From Collinsella sp. TM09-10AT (GTDB lineage: Bacteria; Actinomycetota; Coriobacteriia; Coriobacteriales; Coriobacteriaceae), in NCBI RefSeq assembly GCF_003436275.1, contig NZ_QSOP01000003.1:109114-173113 (forward strand): a stretch of DNA of 64,000 nt, written 5' to 3'. The position numbers were made by a program, and so were the translations under genes. Below the pieces are notes generated by a model, which saw only the letters and a program-made list of their open reading frames with translations, did not search any database and had not been told where the DNA came from. Position 1 is the stretch's first letter. Every line of letters starts with the position of its first letter. Positions 33,877 to 42,979 of the stretch are shown piece by piece.

Positions 33877-33980
33877 TGCTTGTTTCGGATGAGACAAAAC
33901 ATCCGTCCGCAGCTCTTTTATGCATTGGTACCGCTATTATGGAAAATCACGTGTCCACCCTATCCTAGGAGGTATGAAGC

Positions 33981-34904
33981 ATGCTCATTGCATTGCAGGG
34001 CGCCGTTTCGCAGGGCGTCCTCTGGGGCATTATGGTGCTTGGCGTGTTTATCACGTTCCGCCTGCTCGACATCCCCGATATGACCTGCGACGGCAGCTTT
34101 GCCCTCGGCGGCTGTGTCTGCGCCGTGCTCATCGTCAACAATAACGTCGACCCCTTGCTCGCCGTGCTGGCCGGCATGTGCGCCGGCGCCATCGCGGGCG
34201 CCGTCACGGGCATCTTGACCACCGTCTTTGAGATTCCCGCAATCCTCGCCGGAATCCTTACGCAGATCAGTCTGTGGTCCATCAACCTGCGCATCATGGG
34301 CAAGTCCAACACGCCCATCCTTGCCAAGGGCACTATCTTCTCATCCGTCAGCAACATGACGGGCCTGCCGCAGTCCACTGTTGCCATTATCCTAGGCATT
34401 GTGCTGGCCGTGGCCATCGTCGCCATCCTGTACTGGTTCTTTGGCACCGAGATCGGCTCGGCGCTGCGTGCCACCGGCAACAACGAGTACATGATCCGCG
34501 CCCTGGGCGTTAACACCAACACCACCAAAATGATCGCCCTCGTGCTCTCCAACGCCCTCATTGGCCTTTCGGGTGCGCTCATCTGCCAGAGCCAGAAGTA
34601 TGCCGACATTGGCATGGGCACCGGCGCCATCGTTATCGGTCTTGCCGCCATCGTCATCGGCGAGGTGCTCGGTCGCCTGCTGCCCGGCGGTCTCACGCAG
34701 TTTAGCGTCCGTCTTGCCTCCGCCGTCTTTGGCTCCGTGGTGTACTTCCTTATCCGCGCCATCGTGCTGCAGCTGGGCATGGACGCCAACGACATGAAGC
34801 TGCTCTCCGCCGTGATTGTCGCCGTGGCCCTGTGCGTGCCTGTGGTTTGGGAGCGCTATAAGCTCCGCAGCTCCTACACGAAGGGAGATGAGGCAGATGC
34901 TTAA
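33981..34904 (+). CDS. ABC transporter permease (TrpY-like)
   Basis: 307 residues with eight to nine hydrophobic segments in the branched-chain-type permease family (BPD_transp_2). FRLLDIPDMTCDGSFALGG, TGILTTVFEIPAILAGILTQISLWSINLRIMG and GTEIGSALRATGNNEYMIRALGVNTNTTKMIAL are characteristic of the TrpY group. AGGAGG precedes ATG 33981. Its last eight bases overlap the start of the ATPase gene. Confidence 0.87.
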   Translation: MLIALQGAVSQGVLWGIMVLGVFITFRLLDIPDMTCDGSFALGGCVCAVLIVNNNVDPLLAVLAGMCAGAIAGAVTGILTTVFEIPAILAGILTQISLWSINLRIMGKSNTPILAKGTIFSSVSNMTGLPQSTVAIILGIVLAVAIVAILYWFFGTEIGSALRATGNNEYMIRALGVNTNTTKMIALVLSNALIGLSGALICQSQKYADIGMGTGAIVIGLAAIVIGEVLGRLLPGGLTQFSVRLASAVFGSVVYFLIRAIVLQLGMDANDMKLLSAVIVAVALCVPVVWERYKLRSSYTKGDEADA

Positions 34905-35691
34905 GCTCTCGCACGTCAAGAAGACCTTTAACAAGGGCACCGTCACCGAGAAGCGCGCGCTCACCGGCGTCGACCTCACCCTGAATGACGGCGACTTTGT
35001 AACCGTGATTGGCGGCAACGGCGCCGGCAAGTCCACGCTGCTCAATATGATCGCCGGCGTGTATCCGCTCGATTCGGGCGTTATCGAGCTCGACGGCACC
35101 GACATCTCGCGTCTGAGCGAGTCGCAGCGCGCCAAGTACCTGGGCCGCGTGTTTCAGGACCCCATGCGCGGCACCGCTGCCGATATGCAGATCGCCGAGA
35201 ACCTGGCCCTCGCCAAGCGTCGCGGCCAGCGTCGCGGCCTTTCGTGGGGCGTCACCAAGGCCGAGAAGGACGAGTACGTTGAGCTGCTCAAGCGCCTGGA
35301 CCTTGGCCTGGACACACGCCTCAACGCCAAGGTCGGCCTGCTCTCGGGCGGCCAGCGTCAGGCACTCACCCTGCTGATGGCCACGCTCACCAAGCCGCGC
35401 CTGCTGCTGCTCGACGAGCACACGGCGGCCCTCGACCCCAAGACGGCCTCTAAGGTGCTCAGCCTGACCGAGGAGATCGTCGACGAGAACCGCCTGACCA
35501 CGCTCATGGTCACGCACAACATGAACGACGCCATCCGTCTGGGCAACCGTCTGATCATGATGCACGAGGGCCATGTGATCTACGACGTGGCCGGCGACGA
35601 GAAGAAGTCGCTCACCGTGGCCGACCTGCTGCAGAAGTTCGAGGAGGTCTCGGGCGGCGAGCTCGCCAACGACCGCATGCTGCTGAGCTAA
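34897..35691 (+). CDS. ABC transporter ATP-binding protein (TrpZ-like)
   Basis: 264 residues. Walker A GGNGAGKSTLL, Q-loop FQDPMRGTAADM, signature LSGGQRQ, Walker B LLLLDEHTAALD and H-loop VTHNMND are all intact. ATG 34897 is chosen because AAGGGAG lies 9 bases upstream; it overlaps the permease stop (ATGCTTAA). Third gene of the importer with the lipoprotein and permease. A GGGACAG-loop hairpin starts at its stop codon. Confidence 0.92.
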   Translation: MLKLSHVKKTFNKGTVTEKRALTGVDLTLNDGDFVTVIGGNGAGKSTLLNMIAGVYPLDSGVIELDGTDISRLSESQRAKYLGRVFQDPMRGTAADMQIAENLALAKRRGQRRGLSWGVTKAEKDEYVELLKRLDLGLDTRLNAKVGLLSGGQRQALTLLMATLTKPRLLLLDEHTAALDPKTASKVLSLTEEIVDENRLTTLMVTHNMNDAIRLGNRLIMMHEGHVIYDVAGDEKKSLTVADLLQKFEEVSGGELANDRMLLS

Positions 35692-35731
35692 ACCTACCAA
35701 AAAGGGACAGGTTTATTTTGGCAGGTTTTAT
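35691..35731 (+). terminator. GGGACAGG-loop terminator, copy 2
   Basis: AACCTACCAAAA (35691-35702) / TTTTGGCAGGTT (35716-35727), one mismatch, followed by TTA. Nearly identical to the hairpin at 6958-7000, although the surrounding genes are unrelated. Confidence 0.8.
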
Positions 35732-35744
35732 CTGCGCAAACGTC

Positions 35745-35784
35745 AAAACCGCCGCAAAGGGACAGACGCCCTTGCGGCGGTTTT
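35745..35784 (+). terminator. GGGACAG-loop terminator, copy 3
   Basis: AAAACCGCCGCAA-A-GGG / CCCTTGCGGCGGTTTT, a 16-bp stem with one bulged A and loop ACAGACG. It is placed in tandem 14 bases after copy 2, giving the importer operon two terminators. Confidence 0.85.
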
Positions 35785-35848
35785 CGCATATTATGTCGAT
35801 AATCCGATATTCAACCAGACTTTCTGGCTAAGGACTAAGGAAACTGCC

Positions 35849-37867
35849 ATGAAAAGACTCCCCCGCCTTGCGTTAGCCGCCGCGTTGTTTGCCGGCTCGC
35901 TCGCAGGCATCCCAAGCCTCGCTTTCGCGGGGAACCTGCCCGCCGCTATTGACGGCTCTGTGACCGTCATGCACACCAACGATATCCACGGCAGCTACAA
36001 GTACAGCTACAACGCGGGCACTGTGGGCTTTGACGGACTGGCGGTTCTCTACAGCGCCCAGGGCAACGGCCCAGATCTTTTGCTCGATGCAGGCGACACC
36101 TTCCACGGGCAGTCCTTTGCCACCATGAGCGAGGGCAAGAGCATCGCCGAGCTCATGGACACCTTCTACGCCGACGGCTACGATGCGACCACACCGGGCA
36201 ACCACGACTGGAGCTATGGCGCAGACAAGCTCCGCACCATGACCGGCTACAGCACCACCGGCACGCCCTTCGCCATGCTCTGCGCGAACGCGAAGTCTAC
36301 GAGCGGCGTATGGAGCTCGAGCATCACCAAGACGCTCAACCGCACTTGGAAGGACGACGAGGGCAGTTCCACGTTTGATTACAAGATTAAGGTCGGTGTC
36401 GTCGGAGCCATGGATGAGTCGCTGGGCTCCTCGCTGCGCGCGGACCTGATCGAGGGCACGTCGTTCTCGGGTGCGGTGGACGCCATCAATGCCGAGGCCA
36501 AGCGACTGCGCGAGGACGAGGACTGCAACGTTATCGTCTGCATCGCGCACACGCTCAACGCCAAGACCTTTGCCGCACAGCTCAATGGCGTCGATGCTCT
36601 GGTCGCGGGCCACGAGCACATCAACTTAGACGAAAACGTGACGGGGGCTGACGGCAAGTCGGTCCGCGTCGTCGAGGCGGGCAGCGCCTTTGCCGAGGTG
36701 GGACTGCTTTCCGTCCCCTACGAGTACGACACCAAGGGCACCGAAAGCACCGACGATGACACGGTGGCAGTATACGCAGACAAAAGCGACGAGAAGCTCT
36801 ATACCGCCAAGGATGTAAACGTTCTTTTGACCGATCCCAACAAGGGCTCCACCTATCAGAGCATCCTTGATGAGGTCCACGACAACAAGATCAAGCCGCT
36901 CGACGATGCCTTTAGCGCCGCATCGAGCGAGGTGATCGGCACGAGCTCTACCAATTATTTCTACGGCGAGAACGCATCTGGCACGCACGGCTGGGAAATG
37001 GTGCGCACCACCGATTTCCGCCCCAGCAAGGAGGGCGACACCACCAAGGCCCAGACCATCGGCCATGTGATCTGCGGCTCCTATCTTGACCTGACGGGCG
37101 CAGACCTTGCCATCGAGAACGCGGGTGGCATCCGCGGCGGCATCGCTGCAGGCGATGTGACCGCAGGCAACGTCATCGCTATCTCGCCCTACGGCAACAC
37201 CGTGGAGACCTGGACCATGACCGGTGCGGACTTCCTGGCAGCGCTCGAGCACTCGCTGCAGATCAGCGACGAGTGCAATCACAGCTACGAGCTTCAGCAA
37301 GCCTACGTAGCGGCCGGCCACACCGAGCAGGAGGCGCAAGACATGTACAAGTGGCGCGACGACTCCGGCAGCGTCCTTTCCTTCGGCGGAATCAACGTGA
37401 CAATCGATTGGACGCAGCCCGAAGGCAAGCGCATCGTGAGCGCCACGCTCACCAAGGATGGCAGCACGCTCGACCCCGCCAAGACCTACACCGTCGCCAC
37501 CAACAACTACATCATCACCAACACGACCGACTTCCCCACCTTCGCAAACGCCACCAAGCACACCGAGTGGGGTACCTGCGAGTCAGCGCTAAGGGCGCTA
37601 ATTGGGCAGAACGGCTGGGAGAGCAAGATGGCCTCGCTCGCGGGCACCATCAGCTTTGGCTCCGCTGCCGTGGACCCCACGCCCACACCGGCCCCGACGC
37701 CTGAACCCTCGCCTAAGACGGACGCGACGACCACGAAGGTCATCACCAAGAAGACGACCGGCAAGCTCGCCGCAACGGGAGACCGCACGCTAGCCGTGAT
37801 CGGCGCATGCCTCATCGGCGGTATCGTCATCATCATTCTCGGCATTATCTGGAAGCGTCGACGCTAA
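35849..37867 (+). CDS. Cell-wall-anchored 5'-nucleotidase / metallophosphatase
   Basis: 672 residues. Signal peptide at 1-27 (MKRLPRLALAAALFAGSLAG). Metallophosphatase domain about 38-320: MHTNDIHGSY, DAGDTFHGQ, GNHDWSYG, AGHEHIN bind two metals. The 5'-nucleotidase C-terminal domain follows with NAGGIRGGI and SPYGNTVETWTMTGADFL. A Pro/Thr-rich linker leads to LAATGD, a hydrophobic segment and KRRR, a sortase sorting signal of the LAxTG type. So it is secreted, fixed to the wall, and likely hydrolyses extracellular nucleotides or cyclic nucleotides to nucleosides and phosphate. Confidence 0.9.
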   Translation: MKRLPRLALAAALFAGSLAGIPSLAFAGNLPAAIDGSVTVMHTNDIHGSYKYSYNAGTVGFDGLAVLYSAQGNGPDLLLDAGDTFHGQSFATMSEGKSIAELMDTFYADGYDATTPGNHDWSYGADKLRTMTGYSTTGTPFAMLCANAKSTSGVWSSSITKTLNRTWKDDEGSSTFDYKIKVGVVGAMDESLGSSLRADLIEGTSFSGAVDAINAEAKRLREDEDCNVIVCIAHTLNAKTFAAQLNGVDALVAGHEHINLDENVTGADGKSVRVVEAGSAFAEVGLLSVPYEYDTKGTESTDDDTVAVYADKSDEKLYTAKDVNVLLTDPNKGSTYQSILDEVHDNKIKPLDDAFSAASSEVIGTSSTNYFYGENASGTHGWEMVRTTDFRPSKEGDTTKAQTIGHVICGSYLDLTGADLAIENAGGIRGGIAAGDVTAGNVIAISPYGNTVETWTMTGADFLAALEHSLQISDECNHSYELQQAYVAAGHTEQEAQDMYKWRDDSGSVLSFGGINVTIDWTQPEGKRIVSATLTKDGSTLDPAKTYTVATNNYIITNTTDFPTFANATKHTEWGTCESALRALIGQNGWESKMASLAGTISFGSAAVDPTPTPAPTPEPSPKTDATTTKVITKKTTGKLAATGDRTLAVIGACLIGGIVIIILGIIWKRRR

Positions 37868-37919
37868 GCTACACCGCCGGGCCTTGCAGCCCCGCCGCGT
37901 AAACCTTATATCGAGCACA

Positions 37920-37955
37920 GAAGCCCGTCCGAATTTGATCGGACGGGCTTCTTGG
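37920..37955 (+). terminator. Terminator after the 5'-nucleotidase gene
   Basis: Perfect 13-bp stem GAAGCCCGTCCGA (37920-37932) / TCGGACGGGCTTC (37939-37951), then TTGG. Confidence 0.8.
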
Positions 37956-37995
37956 TGGGTATCATGGTTGGATGATCATGAGGAGGTTTCCCTAC

Positions 37996-38763
37996 ATGGA
38001 ATTGTTTGAGCCAATTCTTCATTTCTTTGCACAACGATGGGTCCACAACATCATCTGGGCCGGTATCTTGGCCATCGGCACCGCCGTTGCCGCCAAAATC
38101 GCGTCCAAGACCCTGCACCACCTGCTTAACCGCGATGATAACCCGCTCCCAGCATCGAGCATCTTCATCAACATCGCGCGCGCCGTCATCTGGATGATCG
38201 GCGGCAGCTTTATCCTAGACAACTGTTTTGGCATCAACGCAAACGCCCTCGTCGCCGCTCTTGGCGTCGGCGGCATCGCCATCTCGCTCGGCTTTCAGGA
38301 CACGCTGTCGAACCTTATCGGCGGTATGCAGGTGACCTTCATGGGCATCATCAAGCCCGGCGACAATATCGAGGTCGGCGGCGTGTCGGGCGTGATCCAA
38401 GACATCACCTGGCGCCACACGACCATCGAGGATGCCTGCGGGCAGACCATCATTGTGCCCAACTCCAACATCTCCAAGAACACGCTCGTGCATCTGATGC
38501 CCTTTGGGCGTGTGGCCGTGCCCGTTGCCGTAAAGGACACGTCTAAGTGGGCCTCGCTGGACGCGCTGGCAGATGAGCTTACCGACGCCACCAAGGCCGC
38601 GGTGCTTCCCATCTCTGGCTTTGACAAGGAGCCGTACGTGCTCTTTAGCGAGATCGGCGACTTTGGCGTCAAGGGCAAAATCATCTTTATCGTCAGCGAC
38701 GATAGCACCACCTTCACGGCAGCCGACGCCTGCATTCGTGCCATCGCCCCCATCATCGCCTAA
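37996..38763 (+). CDS. mscS: Small-conductance mechanosensitive channel (MscS family)
   Basis: 255 residues from ATG 37996 with GAGGAGG 9 bases upstream. Three membrane segments; the pore helix region reads LVAALGVGGIAISLGFQDTLSNLIGGM, the MscS signature. The beta domain (GDNIEVGGVSGVIQDITWRHTTIEDACGQTIIVPNSNI) and a short C-terminal alpha/beta part follow. It releases solutes on hypo-osmotic shock. Shorter than E. coli MscS (286), mainly at the N-terminus. Confidence 0.92.
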   Translation: MELFEPILHFFAQRWVHNIIWAGILAIGTAVAAKIASKTLHHLLNRDDNPLPASSIFINIARAVIWMIGGSFILDNCFGINANALVAALGVGGIAISLGFQDTLSNLIGGMQVTFMGIIKPGDNIEVGGVSGVIQDITWRHTTIEDACGQTIIVPNSNISKNTLVHLMPFGRVAVPVAVKDTSKWASLDALADELTDATKAAVLPISGFDKEPYVLFSEIGDFGVKGKIIFIVSDDSTTFTAADACIRAIAPIIA

Positions 38764-38800
38764 ACTACCACAAAGGGGACAGGCACCTTTGTGGTAGTTT
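38762..38800 (+). terminator. GGGGACAG-loop terminator, copy 4
   Basis: Perfect 15-bp stem AAACTACCACAAAGG (38762-38776) / CCTTTGTGGTAGTTT (38786-38800), loop GGACAGGCA. The left arm starts within the mscS stop codon. Confidence 0.85.
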
Positions 38801-38856
38801 CGCATCGTGGTACCATGGTTCATATCGTTGTTTAAACGACTAAGGGAGTAGACACC

Positions 38857-40773
38857 ATGGAAGAGGCCTATCGTCAAGCACGCAAGCGCGGCGAGCAGGG
38901 ACGCCGTCGCGCCATCAGCCAAAGCGAGCACCCGTACCTTACGGACCTCGACAGCTTGGTTGCCCAGCTCCCCTTAGGTCAGCGAGAGAGCGTCGGCCTG
39001 CGGGATATTCCGCTCGAAATGGTCGTCGGCACGGTTACCAAGGGCCGTCAGTCTGCCTTTTCGTGCAACTTTATGCCCCTGTTGCCATTTAGCACCGAGT
39101 TCGCCCGCAAGTGGTCCAACCTCTACGACATCCAGGTAACCGAGGGCTATCGCGACCCCATCATCGTCACCGAGTTCATGCATCGTTTCTACGTCCAAGA
39201 GGGCAACAAGCGCGTCAGCGTCCTCAAATTCCTGGACGCCCCGACGGTTTCGGCCAAGGTCACCCGCCTCTACCCCGGAAAATGGGATTCCGTCGAAAGC
39301 CGCCTCTATGGCGAGTTCTGCGCGTTTTGGCGCGTCTGCCCCCTATACGAGATCGAGTTCTCGCGTGAGGGAAGCTACGAAACGCTCGCCAAGATGCTCG
39401 GTCAGAACCTTATCGAAAAATGGCCGCAGAAAAAGGTCGACTACCTGCGCCACACCTTCCTGCTCTTTAAGCGCGCCTACCTGCGCGCCGGCGGCGACCA
39501 TCTGGACATTACGCCCGCCGACGCTATGCTCGTCTACCTCAATGTGTACAACCAGGACCGCCTGCTGGATACGCCGACGGATATCGTCGTAAACCGCCTG
39601 TGCAAGATTTGGCGCGAGTTGGTCATTGCCGGCAAAAGTGATGAGGAGAAGGTCGATCTTGTCGAGGCACCGAGTGTCGATGAGGAAGAGGCGCCCGCCA
39701 AGTCCACCTCCGGCGTGCTCAACTTCTTTATGGGCAAGACCGTCTACTCGGCGGCCAGCCCCCTGCGCATCGCCTTTATCCATGAGTTCCCCTGTGCGAC
39801 GTCGAGCTGGGACAGCCTGCACGACCAAGGGCGTCAGTATCTCGATGAGCACTTTGGCGGTATCGTGCGCACCGAGGCGTTCGAGGACTGTCATAATCCG
39901 GATGTGTTCTACGCCGCCGTGGAAACGGCTGTCAAACATGGAGCTAACGTCATCTTCTCGACCTCGCACCGCCTGATGGAATACACGCTCAGAGCTGCCG
40001 TTGAGTATCCCCAGGTGCGGTTCCTTAACTGCTCTATCGGCCTTCCCCACCAAAGCGTCCGTTCGTACTTTGGCAAGATGTACGAGGCCAAGTTCCTCCT
40101 GGGCGCCCTTGCCGCCAGCATGGCGGACAACCACCGCATCGGCTACCACGCGTCGGTCTTCGCCTCGGGCGCACTCAGCGAGATCAACGCCTTTGCGATT
40201 GGCGCCTCGCTGCTCGACCCCCGTGCGCAAATTATCCTGACCTGGGGCGATGTGCCCGCTGGAGGTCTTGCCGAAGCCATGTGTCGCGAAGGCGTGAGCG
40301 TCATGACCGGCGCTGACATGTCAAAGTCGCTCGTAGACCCTACGGCCTACGGACTCCATCGCCTGGTCGATGGCAAGGTCGTCGGCATCGCCATGCCGGT
40401 CTGGAACTGGGGCCGATACTACGAGCTTATCGTTCGCAGCCTTCTGCACGGCACGTGGGACGAGACCAGCGACGACAACCAAGTGCGCGCCGTCAACTAC
40501 TGGTACGGAATGAGTTCCGGCGTTATCGACATCCGTTACGCTCCGGGCCTACCCTACCAGACGCGCAAACTCGTGCAGTTGCTCCGCAACGGCATTGTCG
40601 AGGGCTCCATCAACCCCTTTGGCGGCGAGCTCCACAGCCAGAACGGCGTGGTACAGATCGAAGGCTTCCCTCCGCTGCCGAGCACGCAGATTGTCGAGAT
40701 GAATTGGCTGGCGGACAACGTGGTGGGCACCATTCCGCAGCTCGACGATGAGCCGAAAGTCCCTGCCCTATGA
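38857..40773 (+). CDS. Cytoplasmic fusion: ParB-like N-terminal domain plus BMP (basic membrane protein) binding domain
   Basis: 638 residues with AAGGGAG before the ATG and no signal peptide or lipobox. Residues about 60-145 look ParB/sulfiredoxin-like: YRDPIIVTEFMHRFYVQEGNKRVSVLKFLDAP, where GNKRVSVLK resembles the ParB GERR box. A helical middle leads to a BMP/PBP1 nucleoside-binding fold from about 300: LRIAFIHEFP, ANVIFSTSHRLMEYTLRAA, VRFLNCSIGLP, NHRIGYHASVFASGALSEINAFAIGA. BMP proteins are normally secreted lipoproteins; an intracellular one fused to a ParB-like part suggests sensing of a nucleoside-like ligand. The function is not known. Overlaps the phosphoesterase gene by 4 bases. 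Confidence 0.75.
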   Translation: MEEAYRQARKRGEQGRRRAISQSEHPYLTDLDSLVAQLPLGQRESVGLRDIPLEMVVGTVTKGRQSAFSCNFMPLLPFSTEFARKWSNLYDIQVTEGYRDPIIVTEFMHRFYVQEGNKRVSVLKFLDAPTVSAKVTRLYPGKWDSVESRLYGEFCAFWRVCPLYEIEFSREGSYETLAKMLGQNLIEKWPQKKVDYLRHTFLLFKRAYLRAGGDHLDITPADAMLVYLNVYNQDRLLDTPTDIVVNRLCKIWRELVIAGKSDEEKVDLVEAPSVDEEEAPAKSTSGVLNFFMGKTVYSAASPLRIAFIHEFPCATSSWDSLHDQGRQYLDEHFGGIVRTEAFEDCHNPDVFYAAVETAVKHGANVIFSTSHRLMEYTLRAAVEYPQVRFLNCSIGLPHQSVRSYFGKMYEAKFLLGALAASMADNHRIGYHASVFASGALSEINAFAIGASLLDPRAQIILTWGDVPAGGLAEAMCREGVSVMTGADMSKSLVDPTAYGLHRLVDGKVVGIAMPVWNWGRYYELIVRSLLHGTWDETSDDNQVRAVNYWYGMSSGVIDIRYAPGLPYQTRKLVQLLRNGIVEGSINPFGGELHSQNGVVQIEGFPPLPSTQIVEMNWLADNVVGTIPQLDDEPKVPAL

Positions 40774-41480
40774 AAATCCTTGCCATAGCCGATACCGAAG
40801 AACGATGCCTTTGGGAGTGCTTTCGCAAGGAACGCTTTGAGGGTGTCGACCTGATTTTGTCCGCCGGCGATCTGGACCCGGACTATCTTGAGTTTTTGGT
40901 TACGGTCATCAACAAACCGCTCATCTACGTGCGCGGCAATCACGATGACCGCTACGCACGTCATGCACCGGGCGGATGTATCTGCGTGGAAGACAGCGTG
41001 TACACGTACCGAGGGATTCGCATTGCGGGCCTTGGCGGGTCCATGCGTTATCGCGACGGCGCCAACATGTACACCGAACGCGAGATGTCCAAGCGCATGC
41101 GTAAGCTGTCGCGTAAGGTTAGGATGGTCGGCGGGTGCGACATTCTGCTTACCCATGCACCCGCCGCCGGTATGGGTGATCTGGACGATCTGCCGCATCG
41201 AGGGTTTGAGTGCTTTAACACGGCGCTTGAGTCCTGGGGGGCCGACTACATGGTGCATGGGCATGTACACCAAAGCTACGGTTACGATTTTCAGCGCGAG
41301 CGGCAGCATGTGTGTGGAACGACGATCATCAACGCCTGCGGCTATACGCAGTTTGAGCTCGACCAGACGCGCTACCCCATCCGTGGCTGGCAGGCAGCCT
41401 GGCTCAATTCGCAAACCATGCGCCGCGAGCTCAAACGCCACGAGGCCATCGAGTCCTCGACCGCCAGAACCCCCTGGTAA
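40770..41480 (+). CDS. Calcineurin-like metallophosphoesterase
   Basis: 236 residues. Metal-binding motifs: IADTEER (the usual DxH is DTE here), SAGDLD, VRGNHDD, LTHAP and HGHVHQ. Start ATG overlaps the stop of the preceding gene (ATGA), so the two proteins are probably made in a fixed ratio and act together. Substrate is unknown; the partner's ligand-binding fold and ParB-like domain make a nucleotide or nucleic-acid substrate possible. The first motif lacks the His of DxH, but many members vary here. Confidence 0.85.
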   Translation: MKILAIADTEERCLWECFRKERFEGVDLILSAGDLDPDYLEFLVTVINKPLIYVRGNHDDRYARHAPGGCICVEDSVYTYRGIRIAGLGGSMRYRDGANMYTEREMSKRMRKLSRKVRMVGGCDILLTHAPAAGMGDLDDLPHRGFECFNTALESWGADYMVHGHVHQSYGYDFQRERQHVCGTTIINACGYTQFELDQTRYPIRGWQAAWLNSQTMRRELKRHEAIESSTARTPW

Positions 41481-41519
41481 CCGCCACAAAGGGGACACTG
41501 TCCCCTTTGTGGTGGTTTT
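41479..41519 (+). terminator. GGGGACA-loop terminator, copy 5
   Basis: AACCGCCACAAAGGGGAC (41479-41496) / GTCCCCTTTGTGGTGGTT (41500-41517), 18 bp with one G-T pair and a three-base loop, then TT. It starts in the stop codon of the phosphoesterase gene. Confidence 0.85.
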
Positions 41520-41530
41520 GACGCGATAGC

Positions 41531-41569
41531 AAGAAACCCGGTCCTGCGCAGGGCAGAACCGGGTTTCTT
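41531..41569 (-). terminator. Terminator after rplA
   Basis: Perfect 12-bp stem AAGAAACCCGGT (41531-41542) / ACCGGGTTTCTT (41558-41569). Weak T tails on both sides; together with copy 5 it separates two converging units. Confidence 0.75.
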
Positions 41570-41605
41570 TAGCAATGCTTGCTTTGCTCAGGCAGTAACT
41601 AGCAG

Positions 41606-42313
41606 TTACTCAGCCAGGAAGTCACGCTGGACAGCGGGATCGACCTTGACGCCAGGGCCCATGGTGGAAGACACGGAGATGGACTTGACGTACTTGCCCT
41701 TAGCAGAAGAGGGCTTGACGCGCAGGATCTCGGTGTACAGGGCAGCGTAGTTCTCAACGAGCTGCTGCTCAGAGAAGGACTTCTTGCCCAGGGGCACGTG
41801 GCAGATGCCGTAGCGGTCAGCGCGATACTCAACGCGGCCGGCCTTGAGCTCGGAGACCATCTTGGCGACGTCCATGGTCACGGTGCCGAGCTTGGGGTTC
41901 GGCATAAGGCCACGGGGACCAAGGATCTTACCGATGCGGCCAACCTTGGCCATCATGTTCGGCGTAGCGATAGCGGCGTCGAAGTTGATCTCGCCCTTCT
42001 GGATCTGGGCGACGAGCTCGTCGGAACCGATGATGTCGGCGCCGGCGGCCTCGGCCTCGCGGGCCTTCTCGCCCTCGGCGAAGACGGCAACACGAACGGT
42101 CTTGCCGGTGCCGTGGGGCAGGGAGATGGAACCACGGATGTTCTGGTCAGCCTTACGAGTATCGATGCCCAGACGGAAGTGGGCCTCGACGGTCTCGTCG
42201 AACTTGGCGGTGTCGAGCTCCTTGATGAGCTTGGCAGCCTGAAGGGGGGTGTAGAGCGTGGCGCGGTCGATCTTCTCGGCAGCGGCGTTATAGCTCTTAC
42301 CATGCTTAGCCAT
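41606..42313 (-). CDS. rplA: 50S ribosomal protein L1
   Basis: 235 residues from ATG 42313 ([16 protein letters not shown]), with GGAGG 8 bases upstream; ATG 42319 is only 2 bases from the box. Contains [34 protein letters not shown] and [15 protein letters not shown], the L1 signature. L1 binds the 23S stalk base and in other bacteria represses the L11 operon. Last gene of the secE-nusG-rplK-rplA unit. Confidence 0.97.
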   Translation of the reverse strand: MAKHGKSYNAAAEKIDRATLYTPLQAAKLIKELDTAKFDETVEAHFRLGIDTRKADQNIRGSISLPHGTGKTVRVAVFAEGEKAREAEAAGADIIGSDELVAQIQKGEINFDAAIATPNMMAKVGRIGKILGPRGLMPNPKLGTVTMDVAKMVSELKAGRVEYRADRYGICHVPLGKKSFSEQQLVENYAALYTEILRVKPSSAKGKYVKSISVSSTMGPGVKVDPAVQRDFLAE

Positions 42314-42430
42314 GTGCATTACCTCCTGTGGTTAAACGGGCGTGAGCCCTCCCACATCGTATCGTGTGCCCTATTGCACACATATAACGGTCGCCCCGGT
42401 CGGAGCACCCGTCATTACCTAAAGAAATCG

Positions 42431-42859
42431 CTACTCAGCGATGGTGACGCCCATGGAACGGGCGGTACCGGCGATGATCTTCTTGGCGGCGTCAATGTCG
42501 TTGGCATTGAGGTCCGGCATCTTGATCTCGGCGATCTTGGTGAGCTGCTCCTGGGAGAGCTGACCGACCTTGTCGGCCTGAGGCTTAGCGGAACCAGACT
42601 TGAGGTTCAGCTCCTTCTTGATGAGGTGAGCCGCCGGCGGGGTCTTGGTGATGAAGGAGAAGGACTTGTCCTCGTAGACAGAAATCTCAACGGGGATGAT
42701 GTCGCCCTTCTTGTCCTGCGTCTCGGCGTTAAAGGCCTGGCAGAACTGCATGATGTTCACGCCAGCAGCGCCCAGGGCGGGGCCGACGGGAGGAGCGGGG
42801 TTAGCTGCACCAGCAGGAATCTGGAGCTTAATGACGTTGGCAACCTTCTTCTCAGCCAT
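42431..42859 (-). CDS. rplK: 50S ribosomal protein L11
   Basis: 142 residues from ATG 42859 ([20 protein letters not shown]), AAAGGA upstream. [22 protein letters not shown] and the C-terminal ARSMGVTI are family hallmarks. It forms the GTPase-associated centre with 23S rRNA. The proline-rich N-terminus that contacts thiopeptides is intact. Confidence 0.97.
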   Translation of the reverse strand: MAEKKVANVIKLQIPAGAANPAPPVGPALGAAGVNIMQFCQAFNAETQDKKGDIIPVEISVYEDKSFSFITKTPPAAHLIKKELNLKSGSAKPQADKVGQLSQEQLTKIAEIKMPDLNANDIDAAKKIIAGTARSMGVTIAE

Positions 42860-42979
42860 GGTCATTCCTTTCGAATCACGAGTGTGAAGTACTTGCTATA
42901 TCGTAAGCACGCACGTGTTAGAAGCACTCCTGAGATGAGCAGTCACAGAAGAAGCACGCTCGCGCGAACGTACGAAAAC

